Shown: positions 24,201 to 36,200 of the stretch, piece by piece
Numbering within the stretch: the first letter of the stretch is position 1
Layout of the letters: every line of letters begins with the position of its first letter
DNA from: Liriodendron chinense
Lineage: Eukaryota > Streptophyta > Magnoliopsida > Magnoliales > Magnoliaceae
Assembly: GCA_003013855.2 (NCBI GenBank)
Contig: ML058408.1
Location: 1,116,001 to 1,180,000, forward strand
Reading direction: 5' to 3'
Length of the DNA: 64,000 nt
Position numbers and translations under genes: made by a program
The notes under the pieces: model-generated
Told to the model about the DNA's origin: nothing
What the model saw: the letters and a program-made list of their open reading frames with translations, nothing else
Databases searched by the model: none

Positions 24201-27200
24201 TTCAGCCGTTAGATATCAAGGAGGAAGGCAGTCAGTTGTCTAAAGAGAAGGCTTCTAAAGATAAGCTCTTTGTTGATAATTGTGCTCATATTAAGGAAGA
24301 AAAAATCAAATGGCAGCAGCACTCTTAAGTCCACCTGGCTTAAGGAAGGCGATAAGAACACTAAGTTCTTCCATGGTATTGCCAGTACGAAAGCCCAGGG
24401 CTAATTGCATTTCTTCCCTTCTTGTTAATGGCGTAAGGTTATCTGAGAAGGTTTCTATTTGTGATGCAATTGTTATTGCTGTTGGAGGATCCCTGAGGTC
24501 GTCGGACACTCGAAAATATGGCCTTCTATCTTTTCTCCTTGGAGGGGGCGGCTTCCATGAAGGCTCTTGTTGGTGATGAGGAAGTTAAGGCTGCTATTAT
24601 GAGCCTTGAGTGGGACAAAGCCTCAGGCCAGATGGATTCCACTTGGCTTTCTTCCAAATTTTATGGGATTTGACCAAAGCCAAATTTGCCAACTTTTGTT
24701 GCTGAATTCTTCGAGTTTGGTTGTTTGTCATCTAAATGGGTTTGCTCCTTCATTGCTCTAATTCCAAAGATTCAAAGTTCTGAGTGTTCAAAAGATTTTA
24801 GGCCTATTAGTCTAATTAGTAGTGCCTATAAAATGATAGAAAAGCTTCTCAACCTTAGATTGAAGGTTGTTCTCCCTAAGGTGATCTCCCCATTCTAGAG
24901 TGCCTTCGATATTGGGAAATAGATCCTTGAAAATGTGCTTATTGCTCATGAGTGTCTAGATTCCTTTCATAGGGTTGGCACGAAGGGGATTGTTTGCAAG
25001 TTAGATATCAAAAAGGCTTTTGACCACGTTGATTGGACCTTCCTTGATTCTATGTTGGCTCGCATTGGTTATGAGGCCAAGTGGAGGCTTTGGATAAGAG
25101 CCTATGTTTCTTCGGCCAGTTTCTTTGTCCTTGTTAATGGTTCTTTGTTTGGCTTTTTCTATTTATTAGGAGGCCTAAGTCAAGGGGATCCATTATCTTC
25201 TTTCCTATTCTTGGTGGTCTCTGAAGCGCTTGGTAGGATGCTAGTTAAGGGTCAATCGGTCGATCTTTTTCGAGGCTTTCACATTAAGAATGTTTCCCAA
25301 CGTGTTAGTCATCTCCAATTTGTTGATAATACTCTATTCTTCTTTGAGGATCCAGGTGGACAATATTAAAAAATTGATCAGGTACTTTGAAGTTTATAAT
25401 ACTCTACTATCTTGTCTTCTTTCGGTGTGTGTTGGGTGATGTCGTGCTCTACTGAAGACATCTTCCTCTCCTTACATGCAGGTGGTTGGGGGAAGCAACG
25501 CAAGGCCCAATGGAGGGTTACCATCCTTGTTGTTCTGATGCGGACATCAGTGGTGTACCTTTTAGAGTGTACAAGAGGAGGAGACGTCGCAGATCGAGTG
25601 TTGGAGCAAATGAGCTGTTGTGGATGGACACTAGGCCCATCTAGCCGTTTCATTAATAGACCGCGAAGACCCCGCATGCGTACATATACATAGGGAGGCC
25701 ACTTTCGTCGGATATGTGTGTGGGATGCTGATTTGGAGCTTATCGACCATGGATCCAAGATTGGATGGCAATTGGACCATTGGATTCTTCCGATCGGACC
25801 ATCCAACCGTTGGATCGACCCGGGCCCACTTTGGTGGCCCTTTCCCAGTTTTCTTCGTTTTATTTATTTTAGTTATATTTTCGGATTCTATGGATGGTTC
25901 AAATATTTGTTTTGGTGATTAGGGTTTAATTTATTTTGAAGTTTGACTTTAGGGACACATGTAATTTCATTCCGTAAGTTTTTCTATAAATTCAAGGGGG
26001 GGGGGAAGCCCTAGCTGATTTTTATGAGAAGAAAACGATATTTGCCTCGAAGTTCTTCTCGCGGGTTAGGGTTTTAGGATTGGCCCTCAACACCATTCCA
26101 CCCGGAGTTTCTTGTTTTCTCGTCTTTGATCTTCAAGGTGCGTGGAAGGTAAGATTCATCTTCTTTCATTGTGTTAAACCCTTTATCTTCTCTTTCCCTA
26201 AACCAATCTTTTCCTTTTCCCTCTTTCTTTCTTCTTCGAATTTTCCCCTTTTGGCATGATCGGTAAAAACGGGATTGTTGGCCATGAGAACTTGATTCAA
26301 ACTTGAACGCGAGCTGGCCTATGCTAGGTTTAGGGATATCCTCATATCCCTAGGTCCCTCTTTTACTTGTTATGTGCGTTTATACTGTAGGGTATGATCC
26401 TGATGGATTATCATCATCTCGTTGTTGAAATTGCTTAATCTCCTAGTTGATAATGGATAGTTATATGATTTCTTTGCTTAAATGTCTACTTATTGATCTC
26501 ATGTATATTTAGAGTTAGGTCATCGCATACCCCTGCATCATGTGCTTTGGTCGATCTGGGGCTAAAGGAATGATTGTTGCTTTTGTAAGAGGAATTCTTC
26601 AGTTAAGAGGGTAGTTAATCAGGTGATATTGTTAATCAAGGAGTGGGTTCCCTAATGGGGTTTCTTTTTTTGTTTATTGTTTTTTCCCCTTTTTGTTTCA
26701 GTTTTGTTGTTTTCTTTTCCGCCTTTGGCCTTTAATAAAGAGCATTATCTTTCAAAAAAAAATGTCCCCATTCAAAAACATAAAAAAGGAATAAATTAAT
26801 ATCCTACATTTCAAAAGAAAACAGTAGTGCAGCGGTGCAGGTAAAGAACATACTCCCACGCTGGTTCAATGTCTTTGCTCCATATCCCTTGCAAGTTTGA
26901 AGGCTGAGTTCCAGCTCGTGAACAAGAGATGAGCAAATACCGACCATACTGGAACAGAAGTGACACCAAAGATGGATCCTCATCATCTTTGAAAGATTTC
27001 ACTCTTTCAGCAGTAGATACCACGCCTCTGTTATTTTCTTTAGTGGAAATACTTCTTGACAACATGATTTTCTCCCGTCCCTGCAACCCATTTGCCTTCA
27101 CCAAAGTTTGGCATGCATCTAGATTTTTAATATGGGTGTCACTACAAAGAGTTAACTTTTGTTCTTTATGTGCACTGATAGAACTCTTAGAAAGTTGCAG

Positions 27201-30200
27201 TGAGACACGATGAAAAAGCTTTTGATAATCATCCAAATGATATGAATAAAGCTCGGAGTACGACAAATTTTTTATTGAATTAAGAATGTCTAGAGATGCC
27301 GATGTAGGATCTTTCTTAGAATCTGAAGGCTTAGTAAAAGGCCCATCAAATGAGGATGAAGCTGCCAGAAGCAATACAGCCCAGCTTGATCCTTCTACTT
27401 TCAACTTCTTATCATCTAGTATCTTTATTGCTCCCACATCATCACTAATCCGCAGCTCCAGGACTGCAGAGAACTGAATTCCCTTTGGATTTTCATTAGC
27501 ATTTGCTTTGGGTGGTATTCTTTTACCAGTACAACTTCCTTCCATGATGATCCGGTTTGCACCACTTACTTGTGAATGATGATGTAGTTTGCTGTCCAGA
27601 GATACCATGAAGGATAGAGAACCAGATACATTTGCAGAAAGCCTCGTTACAATAACTTGATGTGGGTTCGAAGAGAAGTGTTCCCTTGTGAATTGTACAT
27701 CACCCAGAGTGTATTTCACTGTTGCTGTTGCTGTATCCAAATCAAGCTCCCTTTCGTAAGTTTCTGCAGTATATGCAACATCGGGATCACCAATGTCCAG
27801 ATTGATGTCACCAAGAGGCTGGTAAACCTTCACCACCACAAAGAAATTGTTAAATGAGCAGGACCTTAGATGAGAGTACCCATGCAAGAATGAATGTTTG
27901 TTTCTCAACTAATCCCAGCTTATATTTCTAATGAGACTTGTCTCAAACATGAAAGAATTATTCTCTGTTCTACACTATAAATCTCAAGTATAAAGATAAC
28001 CGCACAGCAATGAAACACTGTTAGCAACATAGGAGCAAGTTGAGCATGCACAGTAGCACTAAACAGTTGAGATTGTAAACTCTTACCTAGAATTGCATTG
28101 GTATGCACTAGTGAATTGAATATGCCAGGCAAAGAAGAGGCTCGAGACTGAGGAAGGCATACCCAGAGATGTTGAAACTTGAGCACAACAGAGGACCAAA
28201 CTTTTCTTGCAAAAGGGCAGTGCACAACAGAGGACCAACTTACTTATTAGTTGGACTCAAAAGAAAGAAAAATGCAAAGTGGAGGCTACTTTCTCATTTT
28301 TAGTACTAGGACGCAATAATTTTTGCCTTTTTACTATTGATTAAACTGAATTTTCAGAAATCCAATCCACTAATTGACCCAAATGCAGTCTAGGAGTAAA
28401 TTCCAGAAGCCACCCGTCCCAAGAATTTTCACGCAAAAGGTTTTGTTGCTAACATCCTACTATGGGATGCAGACATGGGCACGTCATCATCCCTAGGCAT
28501 ACTACTTTTGACAAGAATTCACAACAGAGATCCAATTACATATTCTTAGGGGGTTTTTGATTTTTCAAATCCTTGGTAAATACCTGTAAATGGGTAATTA
28601 TTACTAGTAACATATGTTTGAAAAGAGATGAAATTTTTCCACCTTGAAAACTAGTCCGAAAAGGGCTGATTTAAAATATTGGCCCCACCCGTTTTACCAG
28701 AACATTTTAGGTCACGAGCCCAAAATTGAAGCAGATCCAAAGCTCAAATGGACCACACCATAGGAAACAGTGGTCTATGTAACGTCCACCGTCAAAAGTT
28801 GTTTCGTTCCTTGGGCCCACATTGATGTTTATTTGTGTCACATGGACATGGATAAAGGGAAAACACAAATATCAGCTTGATCCAAAACTTTTGGGGCCCC
28901 CAAGAAGTTTTCAACAGTAGCTGTTCAATTCCCACTATTTCCTGTGGTGGGATCCACTTGAACTTTGGATCTTCCTCAGTTTTCGGCTCATGCCCTAAAC
29001 TGAGCTGGCAGAAGGGATGAACAGCGTGGATAAGTCACACACAGCATGGTGGGCCCCACAGTTTTTACCCTCGGGTTTAGAAACGGATAAATTCAAACAG
29101 CCCTGTCACCATCACATTGAGAATGGTGCAGGAATTCCCACTGTAAATAATAATTACTTATTTACAATGATTTGCAGGGGAAATTAAAAAACCTAACAGG
29201 CCCTTAGGAATCTGAGTGATCCTAGTGCTTAGATTCTTCTACTTGTACTTCCACATCTATAGGCATACCTGCTATATTTGACGACTTCTCTTGTACAGAG
29301 ATTGTCACATGAGATGCTCATTTCTATCTGATTTTGTGTTTGCAAGCAGCATCCAAACTCTACTGCTATCAATAATTCATTTTAGGGTTCTTTACGCACC
29401 ATAGCTCCAAGTATGACTTTACAGCTAAAGCAGTGGTGGTGTCTGCAAGTTACCCCACTAGTGCCTTTATAGATTGACATCTCACTGCTGAACAATGATG
29501 TTAGCTGATATCATCCCATTTACATTCCTTCATCCTACAAGTTGGCTCTCCAGTCAAGATCAAGTCAGTGTGATGCCATGGATGGCAAATTTCATGCTCT
29601 ACAACAATCATACTTGCAAGCTTGTACCAAAAACCTACTAATAGAAAGATCATTACACAATGATGGGTTTACACTCTCAAGTATGCGCCTAATTGTACTA
29701 CTCAAGGTAACAGGGCATGATTAGTTTCTCATGTGCTTAGACATTTAGTCCAGTGGTGAGGACTCTACCATTCATGTTATGTTTGCTCAATCTACCATAC
29801 ATTAGTCTCTTTCCAGACCGCATGTTCATCCACTGTTCAATGGCCAGAGCTCTTTGGATTACTCCCTAGGGTTGTTCGAGACGAGCAGGGTCCTTAATAA
29901 ATTGCTCAGGGAGATGTTGATAAGTGGCATCCTGGTCGATGTCAGACATGAGGAAAAGTTACCTGGAAGATGCTGCCATTTGCTATCTTGGGGAGGGCTC
30001 TGGAAAGGAAGGAACAAAAAGTTTTTTTATGGCAAGGAGGCATCAGTTCATTCAATGAAAGGAAGAATATTTCCATGATTGAACCGTTCTCTTGGGCTTC
30101 CAGAGTTCTCTGATGTGTCCTATGGGGAGCTATGGTGGGATTGGAATGGATAATGCACAGGGACAGCAAGGATCTGAAAGGGCAGTTAAATTGACATGGG

Positions 30201-33200
30201 AGCCTCGCCAAGATGGGTTTTTTGTCAGATTAATTTCACAAGATCCTCAACGGGAAGTACGGGCTGTCTGGGATTGGTGTGACATTGAGAGAAGACAGAG
30301 GGCAGATTTTGTGAGCCTTTTCTGAGTCCTGTGGGAAGGTCGAGCCCTATTGGTGATCTTTGTAGCAGTCGGGGTCTGCGTTGGACCCTTTGTGTTCTAG
30401 GAACCTAATAATTATGGAAATTCTAGCATGGTTTCTCGTTGGGCATAGGAAGATCAGGAGTGCCAACCTCCTACATCAAAGAAATTTTGTCTCAGGGCCT
30501 GGTTGAGCACATGTTTTTCAGTGGTTCCGAAAGGTGTCAATGATGGCCAAAATACTTGCTTCTGAGGAAGAGATGGGAGTGTCACTCTCTTTTAGTCACT
30601 TATTGCCCCTGTTGTAATGCATTTCCCTGTTAAATAAAATTCTTTGACACTACAAAACAAAAGAAAAGGAATCAATCACCTGCAAAGCAACTGCTTGTAG
30701 GTTAAACTACAACCCACTTTTACAACAAGGATATTATACCGCTTTTTCTTTTTTCTCTTTTCTTTTCCTTTCTTTCTTTTTTTCTTTTTATTGTTTGAAG
30801 GATACTTCAGGGATAAAATTCGAAACTGAAATTCTGAAGGCATAAAAAATGGGTTGGGGCGTAAAACTAGTTGTAGGCAATCAGTGCTACTTTTTATAAC
30901 CTTCTCATTATAAATATTTCTTCACCATTTTCTTATACCATTGCCATTTGCGCATGACAGGTTTGCTAATGTCTCCTTCTCCGATAGAAGACATGAGATA
31001 AGATAATCAACGATAATGGGCCACTATCTCCTAGCGCTCAATATCTCCTATGTCTTGTTACAGACTTATGGTAGTAGGGTTTTTTTTTCTTTTAATGAGT
31101 TGATGGTAGAAAGTTATGTTCTTTATTGTTTATTCCCCATTGTACATTACCTGGATCAAATGATTTTCATTTTGTAACAAACATAATGGAGTTTCCTCCA
31201 TGGATTAATTGCACAAATGAAGAACGTTACCCGCTTAAGGCTTTGGAGTGTTCTTTACAACTGAGATAAGTAACAGCAGATGCAGTTGGAAGTGAATTGA
31301 CTTCCTCCAACAAAATAATAAGTACGAGAAGTAGAAACTAAGACTTCCATATTCAAAATGGCAGTGACACACGAGATTTCAATCAACGGTTCTCTAAAAT
31401 AGTATATGAGTTTAAATGTAGTACACATTCACATCTATTAAAGATTGGCATCGAATAACATGCATATCATCTCCAGTAAGTTATATGCTTAACTAAAAGA
31501 GAACAAGGAACATACATCTGATGGATGACCAGCCAAGTCAAAAGCTGCAGCAGTGGCTTCTACATATTGGCCTTTATCAACAAGTTCTCTGACCTTAGAT
31601 AGAACATTAGGCGCTTGAGGATTTGTATAATCACCTGGTACCCCAGTCCAGAGAGTATCATCTACACAGAATTTTATCAAATGACATGAGTTATTTTGGA
31701 AGGAAAGAAAAAAGTAGGTTCAAGGACGATGACAAAAAGATAAGCTTCTGAAGGAAGGGAATGAAGTGCAAATATAAATTTCAAAAAACAAATCAGAGAA
31801 TCAGGGGCTCAACTGAAGATCGTTCACAAAATAATTACAAAGTAGATATGAAGACCAAACAGAAAGCTCCCAAAATGTGATTAGATCAGGAACATTTTTC
31901 ATATGCAATGCCTTCATTAATAAGTTCAATGTGAAGGTTAAGCACATCTTCTACCTAAAACCTAGTGTAACATATTATGCAGCCTGCTTGAAGATTAGCT
32001 ACATCAACCGCATAAAACATATGGACCAAGTCTGAAGAGAGACCATTATACCAACACAGCACGCAAGTGCCATAATGATCTTTAATGCATTTCCGATGCA
32101 TACCGAGGTAATCAATCTTGGTTGTATCACTTGCTGAGTCTTTTACCAATCACCACCACAAATATAAAGGAATCATTCCCAATCAACGTATTTCATTCTC
32201 TAGGAATTCCAAAGGGACTTGAAAATCCTCACAAGTGTGGAAACAATATGGGAGTACAATGGCATCCAAAGACAGATAAAGCAAAGGTCTGATCATGCTT
32301 CTGAATATTGATACCTTTAGAAGAAAAAAAATAGGTTCTGGTCTACTGCTCAGCCTTTCAAAACGGGTTCAATCCCTGGTAGTGTAACCTCTCTTTAACC
32401 ACCGCATCTCCCTGATGAAGACATCAAAGGTCTGACTCGAGTGTACCAAAGGTGGAGGCGACCACCTGCATCAGCACAACTTTCCTTGTGGATGGACGAC
32501 GACTTCTAGACGGGGCCTGCGGGGCCACTTTGAAGACCTCACATGCATTAGATGTGCATTAGGAAGACCCCACATTGGAATTATGCATGTGGGTTGCTTA
32601 TGAGGAGTTTTAGCCATAGGATTTTAGTTTTGGGTCCATCTAACCGTTAGACCATCTTGATCGGTCCATCAGACCGTTAGATCTTCCAGGTCTAGGCCAC
32701 ATTGACCCTGATTTTTATGTTATTTTTAAGACATGATGGATGGTTTGGATTAATTTTATTTGCTTTGGATATTTTATTTTGATTTTGGCCCATGGAAAAA
32801 AAAAAAAAAACCCTTCAAGAGAGAAAACTCTCATTCTTCAAGAACTTTGTGAGAAAGCTTTCATCTCCATGTGACTTGGAGAGAGTGTGAGGCCCAAAGC
32901 TTGGTGGTGCGACTCCATCAATAGCCTTTCTTTCTCTTCTTCTTCTTTATCAAGGTGGGTTTTCTTCGTCTCCAACTTCCTTTCTTTTCATCTTTTCTTT
33001 CTCTCTCTTTCCTCTTACACCAAAACCCATCTATACCTAAACCTATATCTTCCAAGCCTTCACCACCATCTTCTCCAACGTCTCCCACATCCCTCCACCC
33101 ATTCATACACATGTACGGCCATATGGACTGGTCCGTACGGCTGACGTACAGTCCAGCCGTCCTCTCCTTCCCATCCCTTCCTCTTATTGTTTACCACTTT

Positions 33201-36200
33201 CTAGTCCCATCACCCTAGAACTAAACCCTAAACCTAAATATATAACCTAAACTCTAGATTTCTAGAAACCCTAACCCTAGAACTCTTAAATCCATACAAA
33301 ACCCTACCCATCTTTAACCCTTCTCACCCTAAACCTAATCCTACACCCATCTGTTTGAGTGCAAACAGCCCCTTAATTGTGCAAATCTGGAATTTGGAAA
33401 TTGGTTTACACTTTATTTGGATTTTGCCTATACTAGTTGGAAGTCCTATCTTCCAGTAGGGCTATTCTTCTAATTATTTTATAGGTTCATTGCATTGTTG
33501 GATGTGTATAGCCTAGACTTTGATAGTAGTCAAATCAGGAATTTTTTAATTTACTTTGTGATTGCTAGAATTTATATTTTGAATGCTTAAATTAATGCGT
33601 CGAATGATCTTACAACATGCATGCTAATCTAGGTACACCCATCCTACATCAAATTTGGTATCAAAGTAGGTTTAGCATAGATTTAGCATCGCTTTTACTT
33701 TTATTGCATGCATTAGCCTAGGGTTATTCATACACATCTTGTGAGTCTTAGTCACCATTCATTGTCATCACATTCATACCCCATTGTCCTATAGTAGCCT
33801 TAGGTTGTTTTCCCCTTAGAGTCTTTAGTATATGCCCACACATACAGGTCGCGAATTTGGTCTAGCCCCCACCATGAACACGGATCAGATTGCCGATGCT
33901 CTCAAGCAGATCACCCGTCGTCTGACAGCCATCAAGACACATAATCGAAAAACAGCAGCACAATTGACTGCTAGTAATCAACGTATCATGCAGCAAGAGG
34001 CATCCGCTCATGCTACCCAAGCCATCGGGGAAGATCATCAGTCTCGAGCCGGAGAGCCAGCGGGTGGAGAACCAGTTGAGCAGGGTCCAGTCCTAGTAGA
34101 ACCCATTAGGGGCCGTAATAAGAACTTTGGTCAGGGAGTAGGTCATGTAGGACCGCGTGCCCACGTGCCCCGTAGAGAGTCATGGGATCGTTACGACACT
34201 GAGGAAATGGTTATGAAAAGCATCAAAGTCGATGCTCCCAGCTTTGATGGTTGCTTGAACTTAAAGAATTTCCTTGACTAGCTAACTGACATGGACCACT
34301 TTTTTTAGTGGCATGACATGTCAGATCGCCATCAAGAGAGGTTCGCAAAGATGAAGTTGACGGGTCAAGCCAAGCTATTCTAGACCAATACAGAACGGAA
34401 GGCTGAGCAACATGGAGATGAGCCCATTACATCATGGGTTGAGATGAAAGAGGTCCTTAGAGAAAAATATCTCCCGCTTTCCTACCCTGAGCATCTTTTA
34501 GACCAGTGGCAGTCCTTGAGGCAAGAGTTGATGCCTATCACAAATTACATCGCCAAGTTTGAGAAATATAAGATGCGATGTGACGTCGATGAGCACCCTT
34601 CAGTGACCCTATTTCATTTTAGGACGAGCCTTTGAGCTGACATTAGGTGTGAGCTCATCCCTCATGATGTTGGTACACTAGAGGAAGCCTACCTTAGAGT
34701 AGAGGAGCTTGAACAATACTTAGTGCAACCAACCATGAAACGGTTTGGGTCTCGTGACTCTAGTGGCAAGGTTACTCCTCAAGGAGCTAAACCTAGCCTT
34801 GGGAACCAGGCTAAAGCCCTAACTGGTGCTCCCACCAATAACAAGGATGTTAAAGGTAAGGGTCTAGCCAGCACTAGTTCGAACGGAAGTGAGCATACGC
34901 GTTGTTATCACTGTAATGGCTATGGTCACTTCGCAACTGAATGCCCGAGCAGAGAAATAGGTAAAACTCTTATGATTGTTGAGGCAGATGAGGATGCTCA
35001 GGGCAACTGCGAAGAAGAATACTATGAGCCCAACATTGATGCTAATGATGAGTCTGAAGAGCATGAGGCCATGACACTTGCAATTGTCAGATGCGCCGTT
35101 GCCCCAGCCAAAGAAAATGACAATTGGGGCAGGAACACAATCTTTTACACCTACGCCAAGTGTGGCGAAAAGAATTGTAAAGTGAGCGTGGACAGTGGCA
35201 ATTGCCCCAACGTGGTCTTCACTTACACTGTGAGTCGATTGGGCTTGAAAGTCGAGCCTCACCCTCAGCCCTATCGAGTGTCATGGGTTGATGAGTCTTC
35301 TATTCCGGTTTCACAACGTTGTCTTATCTATATCCGGTTTGGATCATATAAAGACTCGTTGTAGTGCGATGTGGTTCCCATGGATGTCGGTTACATCATC
35401 TTGGGTAGGCCTAGTTGTATGATTTGGATGTTACATTTTTCGGTCGTACGAATATGTGTACCTTCATGTTTGAGGGCTCGAAAATTAGATTGAGTCCTCT
35501 TCCACCCAAGAACACACCGGAAAAGAGGGAGACCACCAAGAAGAGTGATCTTGGAACTTCGAGGAAGTCCAAGCCTAAGTCTCTTCACATCATTAATGCA
35601 AAAGAATTTGAAAGAGAGACTAGAGCGGATTCGGAGGTGTATGCCCTCGTGGCTAGAGAGGCTACGCCCCAAGTTAGTGTAGAGTTGCCTAGTGAGGTAA
35701 TTCCGGTGATGGAGAGTTCAGTGATATTTTTCCTGACGACCTCCCGGATGAGCTTCCACCTGTGAGGGACATCCAACATGCCATTGATCTTGTCCCCGGA
35801 TCGACTGTCCCAAACCTTCCTCGTTACAAAATGAACCCCACGGAGCATGCAGAACTCAAGAAGCAAGTTGATGAGCTTAGAAAAGGGTTCATTCAAGAAA
35901 GCATGAGTCCATGCGTCGTGCCCGCCCTTCTGACACCCAAGAAGGATGGCATGCGATGTATGCGTGTAGATAGCAGAGACATCAACAAGATTACCGTTGA
36001 GTACCAGTTTCCTATACCGCGTCTTGATGATATGTTGGACATGATGGCCAATGCCACAATTTTCTCAAAAATAGACCTCAAGAGTGGGTATCACCAAATC
36101 CATATTCACCCAGGTGATGAATGGAAGACTGCCTTCAAGGCGAAGGATGGGTTGTACGAGTAGCTAGTCATGCCTTTTGGGCTGACCAATGCCCCAAGTA

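Larger units (their letters stand above)
23985..26761 (+). mobile_element. L1-type LINE, interrupted by an LTR and internally deleted
   Basis: From 23985 the plus strand encodes LINE ORF2 text: the linker (ELFRLKVEGFKDLVLGWW), then RT, then after an LTR insertion a C-terminal W-x-x-R-N-D-x-C-F relic (26550-26600) and a 3' UTR ending ggcctttaataaagagcatt plus A9 at 26753-26761. The middle of ORF2 between RT and the C-terminus is missing. It lies in GH95 intron 3, antisense. Confidence 0.75.

Noticed and set aside
32345..32380. Possible tRNA-like or SINE box pair before chromovirus copy 2
   Set aside because: GGGTTCAATCCC is a good B box but there is no A box at the right distance and no cloverleaf.
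32887..33218. Short open frames in 32.9-33.2 kb
   Set aside because: They lie wholly within the chromovirus 5' LTR and are Ser/Pro-rich pyrimidine-tract translations.
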